A stretch of DNA of 64,000 nucleotides from Aeriscardovia aeriphila (lineage in GTDB: Bacteria; Actinomycetota; Actinomycetes; Actinomycetales; Bifidobacteriaceae), in NCBI RefSeq assembly GCF_002259595.1, contig NZ_MWWU01000002.1:806001-870000 (forward strand), in the 5' to 3' direction. Below, in pieces: positions 35,285 through 43,930 of the stretch. The stretch's first letter is position 1. The number at the start of each line of letters is the position of its first letter. The notes under the pieces were generated by a model. That model was not told the DNA's origin. It did not search any database and worked only from the letters and a program-made list of their open reading frames with translations. The translations under genes and the position numbers were made by a program.

Positions 35285-35941
35285 ATGGAAGAAACTGAGA
35301 CTACCCACACTCTCGACCTCGATGCCGCATTCTCGTGGATGAAAGGCTGGAGACATTCATCCACGTGGCTCTACCTGGTGATGCTGATCAGCTCAGCAGT
35401 TGCCTTGTTCTCCTCGTTCGTGCTTTCTGCTGACACGCTCTACATCGCCCGCCATCCCAATGCGCGCTTGAGTTGTGACATTTCCGGCGTGATCTCTTGC
35501 ACTCAGGTCGCACAAAGCTGGCAGGCCGAGCTGTTGCATTTTGGCAATCTCAGCATTCCTAACGCTTTCTTGGGAATTGCAGCAGAGTCGGTCTTTGTCA
35601 CGATGGCCGTCATTGGTCTGACGAAAATGGTGCAACCTCGTTGGTTGGTTTTCTGCACGTGGTTAGGTGGAGCGGCAGCTTTGTGCTATTCGCTGTGGCT
35701 GTCCTCGCAGTCGGTTTTCGTCATCGGCGCGCTCTGCCCCTGGTGCATGACGCTGCTCTTCTCCACACTCATACAGTTCATGGCCTTAAGCCACGCGACA
35801 GTCACGGTTCAGCATCTGCCTCACCGCGGCTTCCTCTCGGGCTACTACCGGCCGAACCTTGACCTCATGGTCGACATTTTGGTGGTACTCGCCCTGGTTG
35901 CCGTCGTTCTCATTCACTACGGGCCTCGCCTTTTCGCTTAA
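35285..35941 (+). CDS. Vitamin K epoxide reductase (VKOR) family protein
   Basis: A 218-aa membrane protein with about five TM segments. The CxxC active site is GALCPWCM (about residue 153), and a second cysteine pair lies in the first loop (SCDISGVISC, about residues 60-68). Bacterial VKORs reoxidise DsbA-like thiol oxidases using menaquinone, giving disulfides outside the membrane. No fused thioredoxin domain or dsbA partner is visible nearby. It is monocistronic. Confidence 0.9.
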   Translation: MEETETTHTLDLDAAFSWMKGWRHSSTWLYLVMLISSAVALFSSFVLSADTLYIARHPNARLSCDISGVISCTQVAQSWQAELLHFGNLSIPNAFLGIAAESVFVTMAVIGLTKMVQPRWLVFCTWLGGAAALCYSLWLSSQSVFVIGALCPWCMTLLFSTLIQFMALSHATVTVQHLPHRGFLSGYYRPNLDLMVDILVVLALVAVVLIHYGPRLFA

Positions 35942-35992
35942 GCTTGCTCAGTTTGTATACTTTAAGATTTTCACCGCGCTGAAACAGAAACG

Positions 35993-36056
35993 GCACTGCA
36001 ACAAAACAGCACTGCAACAAAACAGCACTGCAACAAAACAGCACTGCAACAGAAAG
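35993..36056. repeat. 16-bp tandem repeat, four units
   Basis: GCACTGCAACAAAACA at 35993, 36009 and 36025, and a fourth unit changed at the end (GCACTGCAACAGAAAG) that runs into the terminator stem. It is intergenic, between VKOR and ileS. Confidence 0.9.
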
Positions 36057-36090
36057 CGGCTCACTCCTGAGGAGTGAGCCGCTTTCTTTA
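36052..36090 (+). terminator. Terminator after the VKOR gene
   Basis: A 16-bp perfect stem GAAAGCGGCTCACTCC (36052-36067) with 36071-36086, a 3-nt loop and TTTA. It is a very stable hairpin, 111 bp past the stop, next to the tandem repeat. Confidence 0.88.
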
Positions 36091-36182
36091 CCTTGCAGGC
36101 AGTTGAAGTGAGGGCCGCAGCGAGGTGGGCTACTCAGCGAGTGGCCCGCCTCGAGCCGCGACATCAGCCGCGCTGATAATCT

Positions 36183-39100
36183 TTATTCGTCCTCGTCCTT
36201 ACGAACCGACACCTGCAACTGAGTGGCAGACGGATCATCAGGAGTGCCGACCTCGAGGTGGTTAGCCAAGGTCTCCGCACAAATGAGCTTGGCAAACTGC
36301 TGAACCGCTGCGATACCCAGAGTGTCGGTGTGAGGAACGCCCAAGCGCAACCAAATGCGATCGGAAACTTGCAAGTGAGCTTCCTTACGAGCGTCCTGAA
36401 CGGCACGAATCGTATCGCGAGCCCAACCTTCCTGCTCGAGCTCAGGCGTCAAGGCCGTGTCGAGAAGGACGAAGCCACCATTAGCCAACTGAGCCGAAAC
36501 GGTCTCCTTGGCCAGCGCCTCATCCTTTTCCTCCACCTTGTTGGTCAGCGTGTACTCGGCAGGCTCCAGCGCAATAGCCCCATCAGGGCCGTCCACACTC
36601 ACCACACCGGTTGCAGGGTCCTGATGCCAAGCGCCCGTCTTCGAACCGCGAATAGCGAACTGGACGAGCTTGCCCAAACGAGGGCCAGCAACGCGCGCAT
36701 TCACACTCAACTGGTGCACCAGGCGCAGGCCATGCTGGTCAGCGTCCTGAGCAGAACTGAGCTCAACAGCCTTCACATCCAGCTGGTTTTCCAACAGCTC
36801 GCGGTACAGCTCAACTTCGTCGACGTTCTCGGTGACCACGGTCAGGCGAGCCAGAGGCTGGCGAACGCGAATCTTCGACGCCTTGCGCAGCGAAAGCGCA
36901 GTGGAGACGATATCGCGAACAGTGCCCATCGCTTCGACGAGCTCAGGGTCGTCCACCAGAAGCTTGCCCAACGCGGTGTCAGGCCCATCAGGGTTGGAAG
37001 AATCCTTACCCGATGGTGCGTCGAGAGGCTCGGTGACGTATGGCCAGTTGGCCAGATGCACGGACTCGCCACCCGTCAGGCCGCGCCAGATTTGCTCCGC
37101 TTCCATGGGAAGCAGTGGGGCGACGGCGCGAGTGAATGCCTCGAGAACCGTATACAGAACATCGAAGGCGTGCGTATCCTCATCCCAGAAGCGCTCTCGA
37201 GAGTTACGAATATACCAGTTCGTCAGCGTGTCGATGAAGGCCAAAGCCTCGTCACACGCATCGGAAATAGCGAGCGTGTCGAGGTCCTTTTGCATGGCCA
37301 GAATCGTGCGGCGCAAACGGGCGAGCAGGTAACGGTCCATCTGCGGCAGGCTGGCCACCTCGTCGGCGGCAATCGGTTTGGCAACATAGCCCTTGCCGTT
37401 GTTGGCAGCGTTGGCGTAGACGGTGAAGAAGTAGTAGCTCGACCACAATGGCAGCAGCACTTGGCGAACCGTATCCTTGATGGCCTTTTCGGTCACAATA
37501 AGATTTCCACCGCGCAGAATCGGCGAGCTCATCAAGAACCAGCGCATGGCGTCAGAACCGTACGTGTTGAATACGCCGTTGACGTCCGGATAGTTGTGAA
37601 GATGCTTACTCATCTTCTCGCCATCGTCACCCAGCACAATACCGTGGCACACCACATTCTTGAAGGCAGGCTTGCCAAACAGGGCGGTGCTCATCACGGT
37701 GAGCAGGTAGAACCAGCCGCGAGTCTGGCCCACGTATTCGACCACAAAGTCGGATGGGAAGTGGGTTTCGAACCATTCCTTGTTTTCGAAGGGGTAATGC
37801 TTCTGAGCGAAAGGCATGGAACCAGAGTCGAACCACACGTCGAGAACATCAGGAATGCGATGCATCATCGACTTGCCTGTTGGATCATCCGGGTTTGGAC
37901 GAGTCAACTCATCAATCCATGGACGGTGCAGGTTCACTTCACCCTTGTCGTCGACTGGGTAGCGGCCAAAGTCGCGCTTGAGCTCTTCCAAGGAACCATA
38001 CACGTCGATGCGCGGGTGGGCAGGATCATCGGAAACCCACACAGGAATAGGGCTACCCCAGTAGCGATTGCGGGTGATGGACCAGTCGCGAGCATTGGCA
38101 AGCCACTTGCCGAACTGACCGTGCTTGACGTTTTCTGGGATCCAGTTGATCTGCTCGTTGACGTCGAGGAGCTGATCCTTGATCTTGGTGACGGCGACGA
38201 ACCAGGAGGTCACTGGCTTGTAGACCAGTGGGGTGCCGCAACGCCAGCAGCGTGGGTAGGAATGAACCATGGACTTGCTTTGCACGAGCAGTGCACGCTG
38301 GTCTTCAGGAACGCTTGCCACGATGCCGGTGTTGTGACGAAGGTCGCGCAAGATCGGTGTATTCGCGTCGAAGACTTGCGAGCCCTGATAATCTGGGACC
38401 AGCGAGGTGAAGCGTGTCGCATCATCTGTCACATCGGTGACGTGGATGTTGTGCGCTTTCAACGTGTTCATATCGTCTTCACCGTAAGGAGCCTGGTGAA
38501 CCAAACCAGTACCTTCTTCGGTGTCGACGTAATCGGCAGCGTACACAGTGTAAGCGTTCTCGCCTGGCTGAGCGCCTGCCTGCTTGGCCAGTTCGGTCTC
38601 GAGGTATGGCATGGCCGGGTAGTAGCGGCGGCCCACGAGTTCGGAACCCTTGAGAGTGCGAAGAACCTGATAATCTTCACCCAATTCCTTAGTGAAGTCA
38701 GCGACGCGAGCCTGAGCGAAGTAGAGCTTCTTGCCAGCAAATTCGCCGGAAACAGGCTGGACTTCGACGTAATCGATGTCGTTACCCACCACGACGGCCA
38801 TGTTGGATGGCACGGTCCATGGGGTGGTCGTCCAATAGACGAGGTAGGCGTCTTCATCGCGCAAACGCACGCCCAGGACGACGGTTGCCGTCTGCTCGTC
38901 GGTGTACACGTCGCCGTCCATGCGCAGCTCGTGTGCTGAGAGCGGGGTTTCATCCTTCGGGCAGTATGGCAGAACGCGGTTGCCTTCGTAGATGAGGCCC
39001 TTGTCGTACAGCTGCTTGAAGGCCCAGATGACGGATTCCATGTAGCCAACGTTCATCGTCTTGTAGCCGCCGTCGAAATCAACCCAGCGAGCCTGGCGGT

Positions 39101-39575
39101 GAACGTATTCTTTCCATTCGCCGGAGTACTTCATCACGGAGCGACGGCATGCGTCGTTGAAGGCTGCCAAACCGAGCTTGTCGATCTGGTCTTTGTTGGT
39201 AAAGCCCAGCTCTTTTTGAGCCTCCAATTCTGCTGGCAAGCCGTGAGTATCCCAGCCGAAGACGCGCTCCACGCGACGGCCTTTCATGGTTTGGTAGCGT
39301 GGGATGACGTCTTTGGTGTAGCCGGTCAGAAGGTGACCGTAGTGTGGCAGGCCATTGGCGAATGGCGGGCCGTCGAAGAACACGTACTCATTGTGGGCTT
39401 TTTGACCAGATGGGTTGATTTTCAGTGACTTTTCGAAGGTCTGGTCTTTGTCCCAGTAGCTGATGACCTTTTCTTCCGCTTGTGGGAAGTTTGGGCTTGG
39501 ATTAACGCTACGGCTTTCACCTTCCACAACAGCCTTGGGGTAAACTCCCTGCTGTTCCTGCTTCGGTGTGCTCAT
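36183..39575 (-). CDS. ileS: Isoleucyl-tRNA synthetase, long (eukaryote-like) type
   Basis: Charges tRNA-Ile. It has 1130 aa from the ATG at 39575, preceded by GGGAGG; the longer frame enters the leader. The HIGH motif is HYGH (78-81) and KMSKS is KMSKH (654-658), with the CP1 editing insertion between them. The length and KMSKH form fit the long IleS class; bifidobacterial enzymes of this class are known to give natural mupirocin resistance. Two dispersed words lie in the editing region (38385-38394 and 38667-38676), both read as a DYQ peptide. Another touches the stop (36173-36182). Expression is controlled by a T-box. Confidence 0.96.
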   Translation of the reverse strand: MSTPKQEQQGVYPKAVVEGESRSVNPSPNFPQAEEKVISYWDKDQTFEKSLKINPSGQKAHNEYVFFDGPPFANGLPHYGHLLTGYTKDVIPRYQTMKGRRVERVFGWDTHGLPAELEAQKELGFTNKDQIDKLGLAAFNDACRRSVMKYSGEWKEYVHRQARWVDFDGGYKTMNVGYMESVIWAFKQLYDKGLIYEGNRVLPYCPKDETPLSAHELRMDGDVYTDEQTATVVLGVRLRDEDAYLVYWTTTPWTVPSNMAVVVGNDIDYVEVQPVSGEFAGKKLYFAQARVADFTKELGEDYQVLRTLKGSELVGRRYYPAMPYLETELAKQAGAQPGENAYTVYAADYVDTEEGTGLVHQAPYGEDDMNTLKAHNIHVTDVTDDATRFTSLVPDYQGSQVFDANTPILRDLRHNTGIVASVPEDQRALLVQSKSMVHSYPRCWRCGTPLVYKPVTSWFVAVTKIKDQLLDVNEQINWIPENVKHGQFGKWLANARDWSITRNRYWGSPIPVWVSDDPAHPRIDVYGSLEELKRDFGRYPVDDKGEVNLHRPWIDELTRPNPDDPTGKSMMHRIPDVLDVWFDSGSMPFAQKHYPFENKEWFETHFPSDFVVEYVGQTRGWFYLLTVMSTALFGKPAFKNVVCHGIVLGDDGEKMSKHLHNYPDVNGVFNTYGSDAMRWFLMSSPILRGGNLIVTEKAIKDTVRQVLLPLWSSYYFFTVYANAANNGKGYVAKPIAADEVASLPQMDRYLLARLRRTILAMQKDLDTLAISDACDEALAFIDTLTNWYIRNSRERFWDEDTHAFDVLYTVLEAFTRAVAPLLPMEAEQIWRGLTGGESVHLANWPYVTEPLDAPSGKDSSNPDGPDTALGKLLVDDPELVEAMGTVRDIVSTALSLRKASKIRVRQPLARLTVVTENVDEVELYRELLENQLDVKAVELSSAQDADQHGLRLVHQLSVNARVAGPRLGKLVQFAIRGSKTGAWHQDPATGVVSVDGPDGAIALEPAEYTLTNKVEEKDEALAKETVSAQLANGGFVLLDTALTPELEQEGWARDTIRAVQDARKEAHLQVSDRIWLRLGVPHTDTLGIAAVQQFAKLICAETLANHLEVGTPDDPSATQLQVSVRKDEDE

Positions 39576-39870
39576 AGGCCTCCCTCTACGCTGGATATTC
39601 CTCATATTCCAACGCGAGGACGCTTCTCCCCTTGTGGTGAGCGCGCGGTACCACCTCGCTTGCTGCTCGGCTTGGCTTGGCCTTGCTTTTGCTTGCCTTG
39701 CCTGTGCAGCCTCTCTTGTTGGCTATGTCGGGCCTTCCCGCTGGTTCTACTAGGCGGCTCGCTCAAGATTATCAGTGCGCTTTCTCCTTCTGCTTCGCAG
39801 CAGGAGCAGCAGCTTGCATCTTGGTCGGGCGCTGTTCTTCCAGAAGACTCCCCGGTGATGGCGGATCTTC
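39576..39870 (-). promoter_or_regulatory. T-box riboswitch (isoleucine), translational type
   Basis: On the minus strand a short Stem I (39843-39870, GAAGA/TCTTC base) carries the specifier ATC at 39859-39857. The universal T-box bulge AGGTGGTACCGCG is at 39656-39644. The region to the ileS start then has GGGAGG as the controlled ribosome site, with no U-tract, as expected for translational T-boxes of actinobacterial ileS. Uncharged tRNA-Ile should free the ribosome site. An exact dispersed word (39766-39775) sits in the linker between Stem I and the antisequestrator. Confidence 0.88.
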
Positions 39871-40009
39871 GTCTGTGCGCTTCATTTTACTGAGCCACTG
39901 TGACGAGTGCACGCCGTTTCGCTCCCTTCGCAACTGAGGCTGTCTGCGCGCGACTGCGTCTCGGGCGTGCGTGGCACCCGGGCGGGCGCACCACCGCGCG
40001 GGAGCCCTC

Positions 40010-42436
40010 TCACTCGCTGTGCTCGATGTCGAAGTAGATTGCGTTCACACTGTCGTGCAGCGTGTTGTACGGTTGCAGTTCTCGCACTTCGCCACCGGCC
40101 AAGCCAGTGAGTTCAAAGCGCGGAATCGATCTTGCACCGCTCCCCTGTTGTGCCGACTGCTGTACCGCTTCCGCCGGCTGTGCCATTTGCTGGGCCACTG
40201 GCTTCATATGCTGATCAACCTGCTTAACCCACTGCTCAACCGGCTCGTCGACGGTAAGTTTCGCCCGTTGAGCCGTCTGCGCGTCATATGTAGCCACTCG
40301 CACAAGGATTCCACCGTACTGATAGTTCGCCTTCGGGTCGCTGTCACTCAGCGCTTCGCCCAGAACGTCGGGGCCGTATTGGAAGGCAACCCATGCCGGG
40401 TTATCTTCGTGACTGATTGCTTTCGCTGCTCGTTCATAGTTGAGCACGAGAGTTTCACCTGCTTCAATGTGCACGTGCACCCAGCTTTCGCGTGGGGCGA
40501 GTACGAGGTCATCATCGAGTGAGTAGACCACCATGGATGTCGCCCAATCAGGTACGCGCAGTTTCAATGACAAGTTCGTACCTGCAGGCGCGTCGAGGGT
40601 GAGCCGGATGGTGCCGTCCTGGCTGAGCTGGTCCTTCTGGGTGAGAGTCATGGTGCTGCTAATCTGGAGCGTCGAGGTGAGAGCGCGAGCAAGGTACACG
40701 CTGTCCCCGTCGCTGAAATAGGCTGCTTGCCCCAGAAGCGTCCAGTTTTCGAGGCCGGTTCCTTGGCAGCACCAGAATTCGCCGCGTGCCGGGCCGTAGA
40801 CTTTCGCGTAGCCGGCGCGCATGGGTTGGAAGTAGGTGACCATGCCGGTGTGCGGATCGCGAGAGCCCAGGATCGCGTTGCGGTGGAGCACTTCGGCGCG
40901 GTTGGCGTAACTCGCTTCACCGCTCAAGCTCATCAGCAGGTAGCTCAAGCGCAGCAGATTGTGTGCGCAGCAGGTTTCGCAGGTGGAGGGGTTACGATAC
41001 CCGCCGTCCTCGTCGCCCGACTGGTTGGCTGCGGCCCACATGTGGTCAAGCTCGTGGAAATGTTCGGCTTGGCTGGGAACCCCGATGGCGTAGGCGTAGG
41101 GACCGGTGGCGAGCTGCCAGAAGTTGCGCGCCGCGGCGAAATACACGCCGAACACGAGGCTTGCATCCTCATCACTGACCGGCGTGAGATTATCAGCACG
41201 GTAAATCTCGCGAGCCTTCTCATCCAGTTGCTTCATGTCGTAGCGCGGCAGCTGGTCGAGTGCGATGTGAAGCTTCGCTGCATGCTCGCGAATGTCGTCG
41301 GCAATGCCGTCCATGCTCTGGCTGTTGCGGGCGAACACTTCGAGGGCTCGTGCTGCTCCGATGAGTTTGGGGATTGTGGTGTTGACGTGCAAACCGGGCA
41401 GGCAGTCTTCCCCAGCTGCGAGGCGGATGAACAGGTCGAGTTCGTCGAAGAGATGCGCGGTGCGGGCGGCGAGTAGTTCTGCGTGCTGGGCGGAAAGCTC
41501 TGGCGCCTGCAAACTACTCTGTTCTGGCGTCTGCAAACCATGCTGCTCGAGTTCTTCTTCCGTACTCACCGCACGAGCGTCGGCCTGAACCTGGCTGTCA
41601 GTTTCCCCGCGCTTCCTTTCGGCGAGCGCCAGATTGTACAGCGCTTCATTCATTCCGCCGTATTCGGTGTCCAGCAGGGCAACATCCGGGTTTCGCGCAT
41701 TCCACGTGCTGATGAATTGCGCAAAATCACGGGCAGTGCGCAGAGCAACCTCAGCCACCTTTTCGCTGTTGTTGTGTACTCCATAGGCTTCAAAATCCAC
41801 GGAGGACAGGTCGATCAGGCCTTGCAACACTTTGTGCAGATTGTAGAAAGGCACCATCACACCATCAGCACCGCCAGGCAGCGCTGCCACAGGGTAAGCC
41901 GGCAAATAACCAGCATCTTCAGGGTTTGCTGCAGCGAAGGCGAGCTGGGTTTCGCGAAGCCCCAGCACTGCGCTTGCCGCCTTCTGCGCAAGTTCGTGAC
42001 GCTGGGAATCATTGATGTTACTTGAGTGCAGGGCGTGCTCGCAGGCGCGCATCCAGTGGCCAAAATAGTGGCCGGTAAAACGCAGAGGCTTCTCTTTGCG
42101 CCCTTCTTCTGAGCTAATGGCTTGCAGGTCACCCGTTTTTTCGCGTAGCTCTTGGTCGGCTGGGTATTCAGCATCGTCAGGGTTGTCCTCAGCCAGGCTT
42201 CCTGCTTCCCAGCCTCCGTAGGTGGTCAGACCCTTAGTGTCGAGGCCTGCGTTGCGGCGGAATTCGACGAGGAAACGTTCGGGGTCGAAGCTCAGAAGGT
42301 AGTCCACCTGCATCGTGAAGGCTTGCGCTAAATTCTCATCATCAACCTGGGCGGTCAGGCCCTGAAGAGGCTGTTGGAAGTGAGAGAAGGATGGAAACGC
42401 TTCATTGCGCTTCTCGTTGTCGTCAGTATGCACCAT
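40010..42436 (-). CDS. GH127/GH146-type beta-L-arabinofuranosidase
   Basis: 808 aa, cytosolic, DUF1680 family. Seen: GHYFGHWMRA near residue 125, GGMNEALYNLA, the zinc-site block STCETCCAHNLL, and FWCCQGTG with Cys556-Cys557. In B. longum HypBA1 the matching Glu and three Cys bind zinc, and one Cys is the nucleophile. It probably removes beta-linked arabinofuranose from plant glycans or glycoproteins. The C-terminal 60 residues are Gln/Ala-rich. The dispersed word lies at 41187-41196 (peptide RADNLT). Upstream are another copy and a LacI-type operator. Confidence 0.88.
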   Translation of the reverse strand: MVHTDDNEKRNEAFPSFSHFQQPLQGLTAQVDDENLAQAFTMQVDYLLSFDPERFLVEFRRNAGLDTKGLTTYGGWEAGSLAEDNPDDAEYPADQELREKTGDLQAISSEEGRKEKPLRFTGHYFGHWMRACEHALHSSNINDSQRHELAQKAASAVLGLRETQLAFAAANPEDAGYLPAYPVAALPGGADGVMVPFYNLHKVLQGLIDLSSVDFEAYGVHNNSEKVAEVALRTARDFAQFISTWNARNPDVALLDTEYGGMNEALYNLALAERKRGETDSQVQADARAVSTEEELEQHGLQTPEQSSLQAPELSAQHAELLAARTAHLFDELDLFIRLAAGEDCLPGLHVNTTIPKLIGAARALEVFARNSQSMDGIADDIREHAAKLHIALDQLPRYDMKQLDEKAREIYRADNLTPVSDEDASLVFGVYFAAARNFWQLATGPYAYAIGVPSQAEHFHELDHMWAAANQSGDEDGGYRNPSTCETCCAHNLLRLSYLLMSLSGEASYANRAEVLHRNAILGSRDPHTGMVTYFQPMRAGYAKVYGPARGEFWCCQGTGLENWTLLGQAAYFSDGDSVYLARALTSTLQISSTMTLTQKDQLSQDGTIRLTLDAPAGTNLSLKLRVPDWATSMVVYSLDDDLVLAPRESWVHVHIEAGETLVLNYERAAKAISHEDNPAWVAFQYGPDVLGEALSDSDPKANYQYGGILVRVATYDAQTAQRAKLTVDEPVEQWVKQVDQHMKPVAQQMAQPAEAVQQSAQQGSGARSIPRFELTGLAGGEVRELQPYNTLHDSVNAIYFDIEHSE

Positions 42437-42481
42437 TGCTCTGCTCTTTCACTGTGTTTGGTTAGAGATTATCAGAAACAT

Positions 42482-42493
42482 TGAAACGTTTTA
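42482..42493. promoter_or_regulatory. LacI-family operator-like site upstream of the GH127 gene
   Basis: TGAAACGTTTTA is one change from the palindrome TGAAACGTTTCA typical of LacI/GalR operators. It lies 46 bp upstream of the arabinofuranosidase start. No regulator gene is present in the window. Confidence 0.5.
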
Positions 42494-42526
42494 CAACCAC
42501 CCTTGTGGCAACATAAGGCAACTTCA

Positions 42527-43699
42527 TCACTTTGCTTCTGCAGGGTGTGTTGCCTGCCAGTAGAACTCGACAAGGAGGTTCATATACCTCTTCACAATGG
42601 GATCAATGTCATAGAACAATTCATGTCGCGCACCTGGGAAAAAGAACGCTTTAAACGCAAGGCCAAGCTCGTGAGCTTTCTGCGCTACCTTTTTCTGCGC
42701 GGGAACATCCACATAAGCATCCTTTCCTGCGGTCATGAGCAAAACAGGGATTTTCACCTTGGCGAGCTCTTGCGTACTGGTAATCTGGGCGTCCATATTC
42801 AGAGCTTGGTCCACCCAACCCCATGTTGGGTTCAAGGTATGCTCCACCAGCTTGCTCTTGCGCACCTCGCGGAAATTGTGCTGGCGGGCAGCAGAACGCG
42901 AACCACGGTCTTTACCTTCACGCACGTTTTCCTCTTCCTGAGCCATGGCCGAGTCAAACTCTCGCTTACCTAGGGCAGGCTCCTCAGCCTTTCCAGCCGC
43001 GACATATCGACGCGCAAGCCAGTGCGTAACACTCGTGGGAACACCTGTTCGAGGCAAGTACATCGGAGAGGAGAAAACAGCTGCACTGAACAGATTGGGG
43101 TATTCTTCCACCACTCCCGTTGCAATTGCGCCGCCCATGGAGTGGCCCCACACGCACAGTGGCGCGCGCAGGTGGTGCATTTCATACGCATGCAAGCAAC
43201 TTTGTGCAAAGTCAGAAATATAGCAGTGCCAATCTCTGATGTGCACTGAGGTAAGGTCCGAAGTTTCTCGAAGCGAGTAGCCATGGCCGCGGTGTTCGAC
43301 AACGATCACGTCAATGCCGGCACTGAGCATATACCACGCAAATTCAGGGTATTTATCGGCGCAAGAGGTAAAGCCTGGGGAAATGGCCAGCACTGCCCAC
43401 GAAGGACCCTGCCATACCTGCTGCTGCCCAATCGCTTGTTCAAAGCTGTGCTGATGCTTGTGGGTTAAGGCTTGGAAATCACTAACACAGTATGTCACCG
43501 TGTGAAGAGAGGTTTCACTCGGTTTATCCTCATCGCTGGGCACATGATTATCAGGTATATTGCTGTCATCCGTAGACGAGGTGACGCGAGTCCAGTCATG
43601 GTGAGCGATACTCGCCATGAGAGAGCGAATAAGTGGGAGGCGGTCAGGTACCTGAGCCTCTGTGAGAGGAATAATCTGTGGAATTTCAGTGCTACCCAT
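42527..43699 (-). CDS. Alpha/beta hydrolase, lysophospholipase/monoacylglycerol lipase type
   Basis: 390 aa. The nucleophile elbow is GHSMGG, with the acid in MTAGKDAYV and the His in GARHELF near the end. VVEHRGHGYS is the oxyanion-side motif of the PldB/MGL (hydrolase_4) group. There is no signal peptide, so it is cytosolic or peripheral. The ATG at 43699 (MGSTEI) is a likely start, six residues inside the longest frame. It is divergent from xseA. Confidence 0.85.
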   Translation of the reverse strand: MGSTEIPQIIPLTEAQVPDRLPLIRSLMASIAHHDWTRVTSSTDDSNIPDNHVPSDEDKPSETSLHTVTYCVSDFQALTHKHQHSFEQAIGQQQVWQGPSWAVLAISPGFTSCADKYPEFAWYMLSAGIDVIVVEHRGHGYSLRETSDLTSVHIRDWHCYISDFAQSCLHAYEMHHLRAPLCVWGHSMGGAIATGVVEEYPNLFSAAVFSSPMYLPRTGVPTSVTHWLARRYVAAGKAEEPALGKREFDSAMAQEEENVREGKDRGSRSAARQHNFREVRKSKLVEHTLNPTWGWVDQALNMDAQITSTQELAKVKIPVLLMTAGKDAYVDVPAQKKVAQKAHELGLAFKAFFFPGARHELFYDIDPIVKRYMNLLVEFYWQATHPAEAK

Positions 43700-43930
43700 A
43701 GTTTGATTCTTGCACAAGCTCAGAGCTTGCGCCTTGCGCTTTTTCTCCGCGTTTCTCGCCTACCGAAAAATGGCGTAACTGTGTCAGGACCCACAAAATT
43801 GCGTAGGAATTTTATTTTCCATGGTTTTCTTGGGGCTGATAATCTCAGTAATTGCAACGAAAAGAAACTTATCCACAATTTTTCTGAGCCTCTTGATTCT
43901 GTCGACTCTCACCGCCAAGCTGGAAACATG

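Noticed and set aside
35993-36056. Tandem array as a CRISPR
   Set aside because: The units are contiguous and identical with no spacers, and there are no cas genes. The same holds for the arrays at 5536, 25125, 48419 and 62938.
36258-38939. 893-codon open frame on the plus strand opposite ileS
   Set aside because: It is a shadow of ileS with no recognisable domain and no ribosome site.
31784-43877. Perfect DnaA boxes TGTGGATAA (31784-31792) and TTATCCACA (43869-43877), possible origin
   Set aside because: They are single boxes 12 kb apart, with no cluster, no AT-rich unwinding element and no dnaA/dnaN nearby.
43472-43930. 152-codon N-terminal extension of xseA
   Set aside because: It overlaps the divergent hydrolase gene and an intergenic word copy. 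The OB-fold starts after 43931, where a ribosome site is present.
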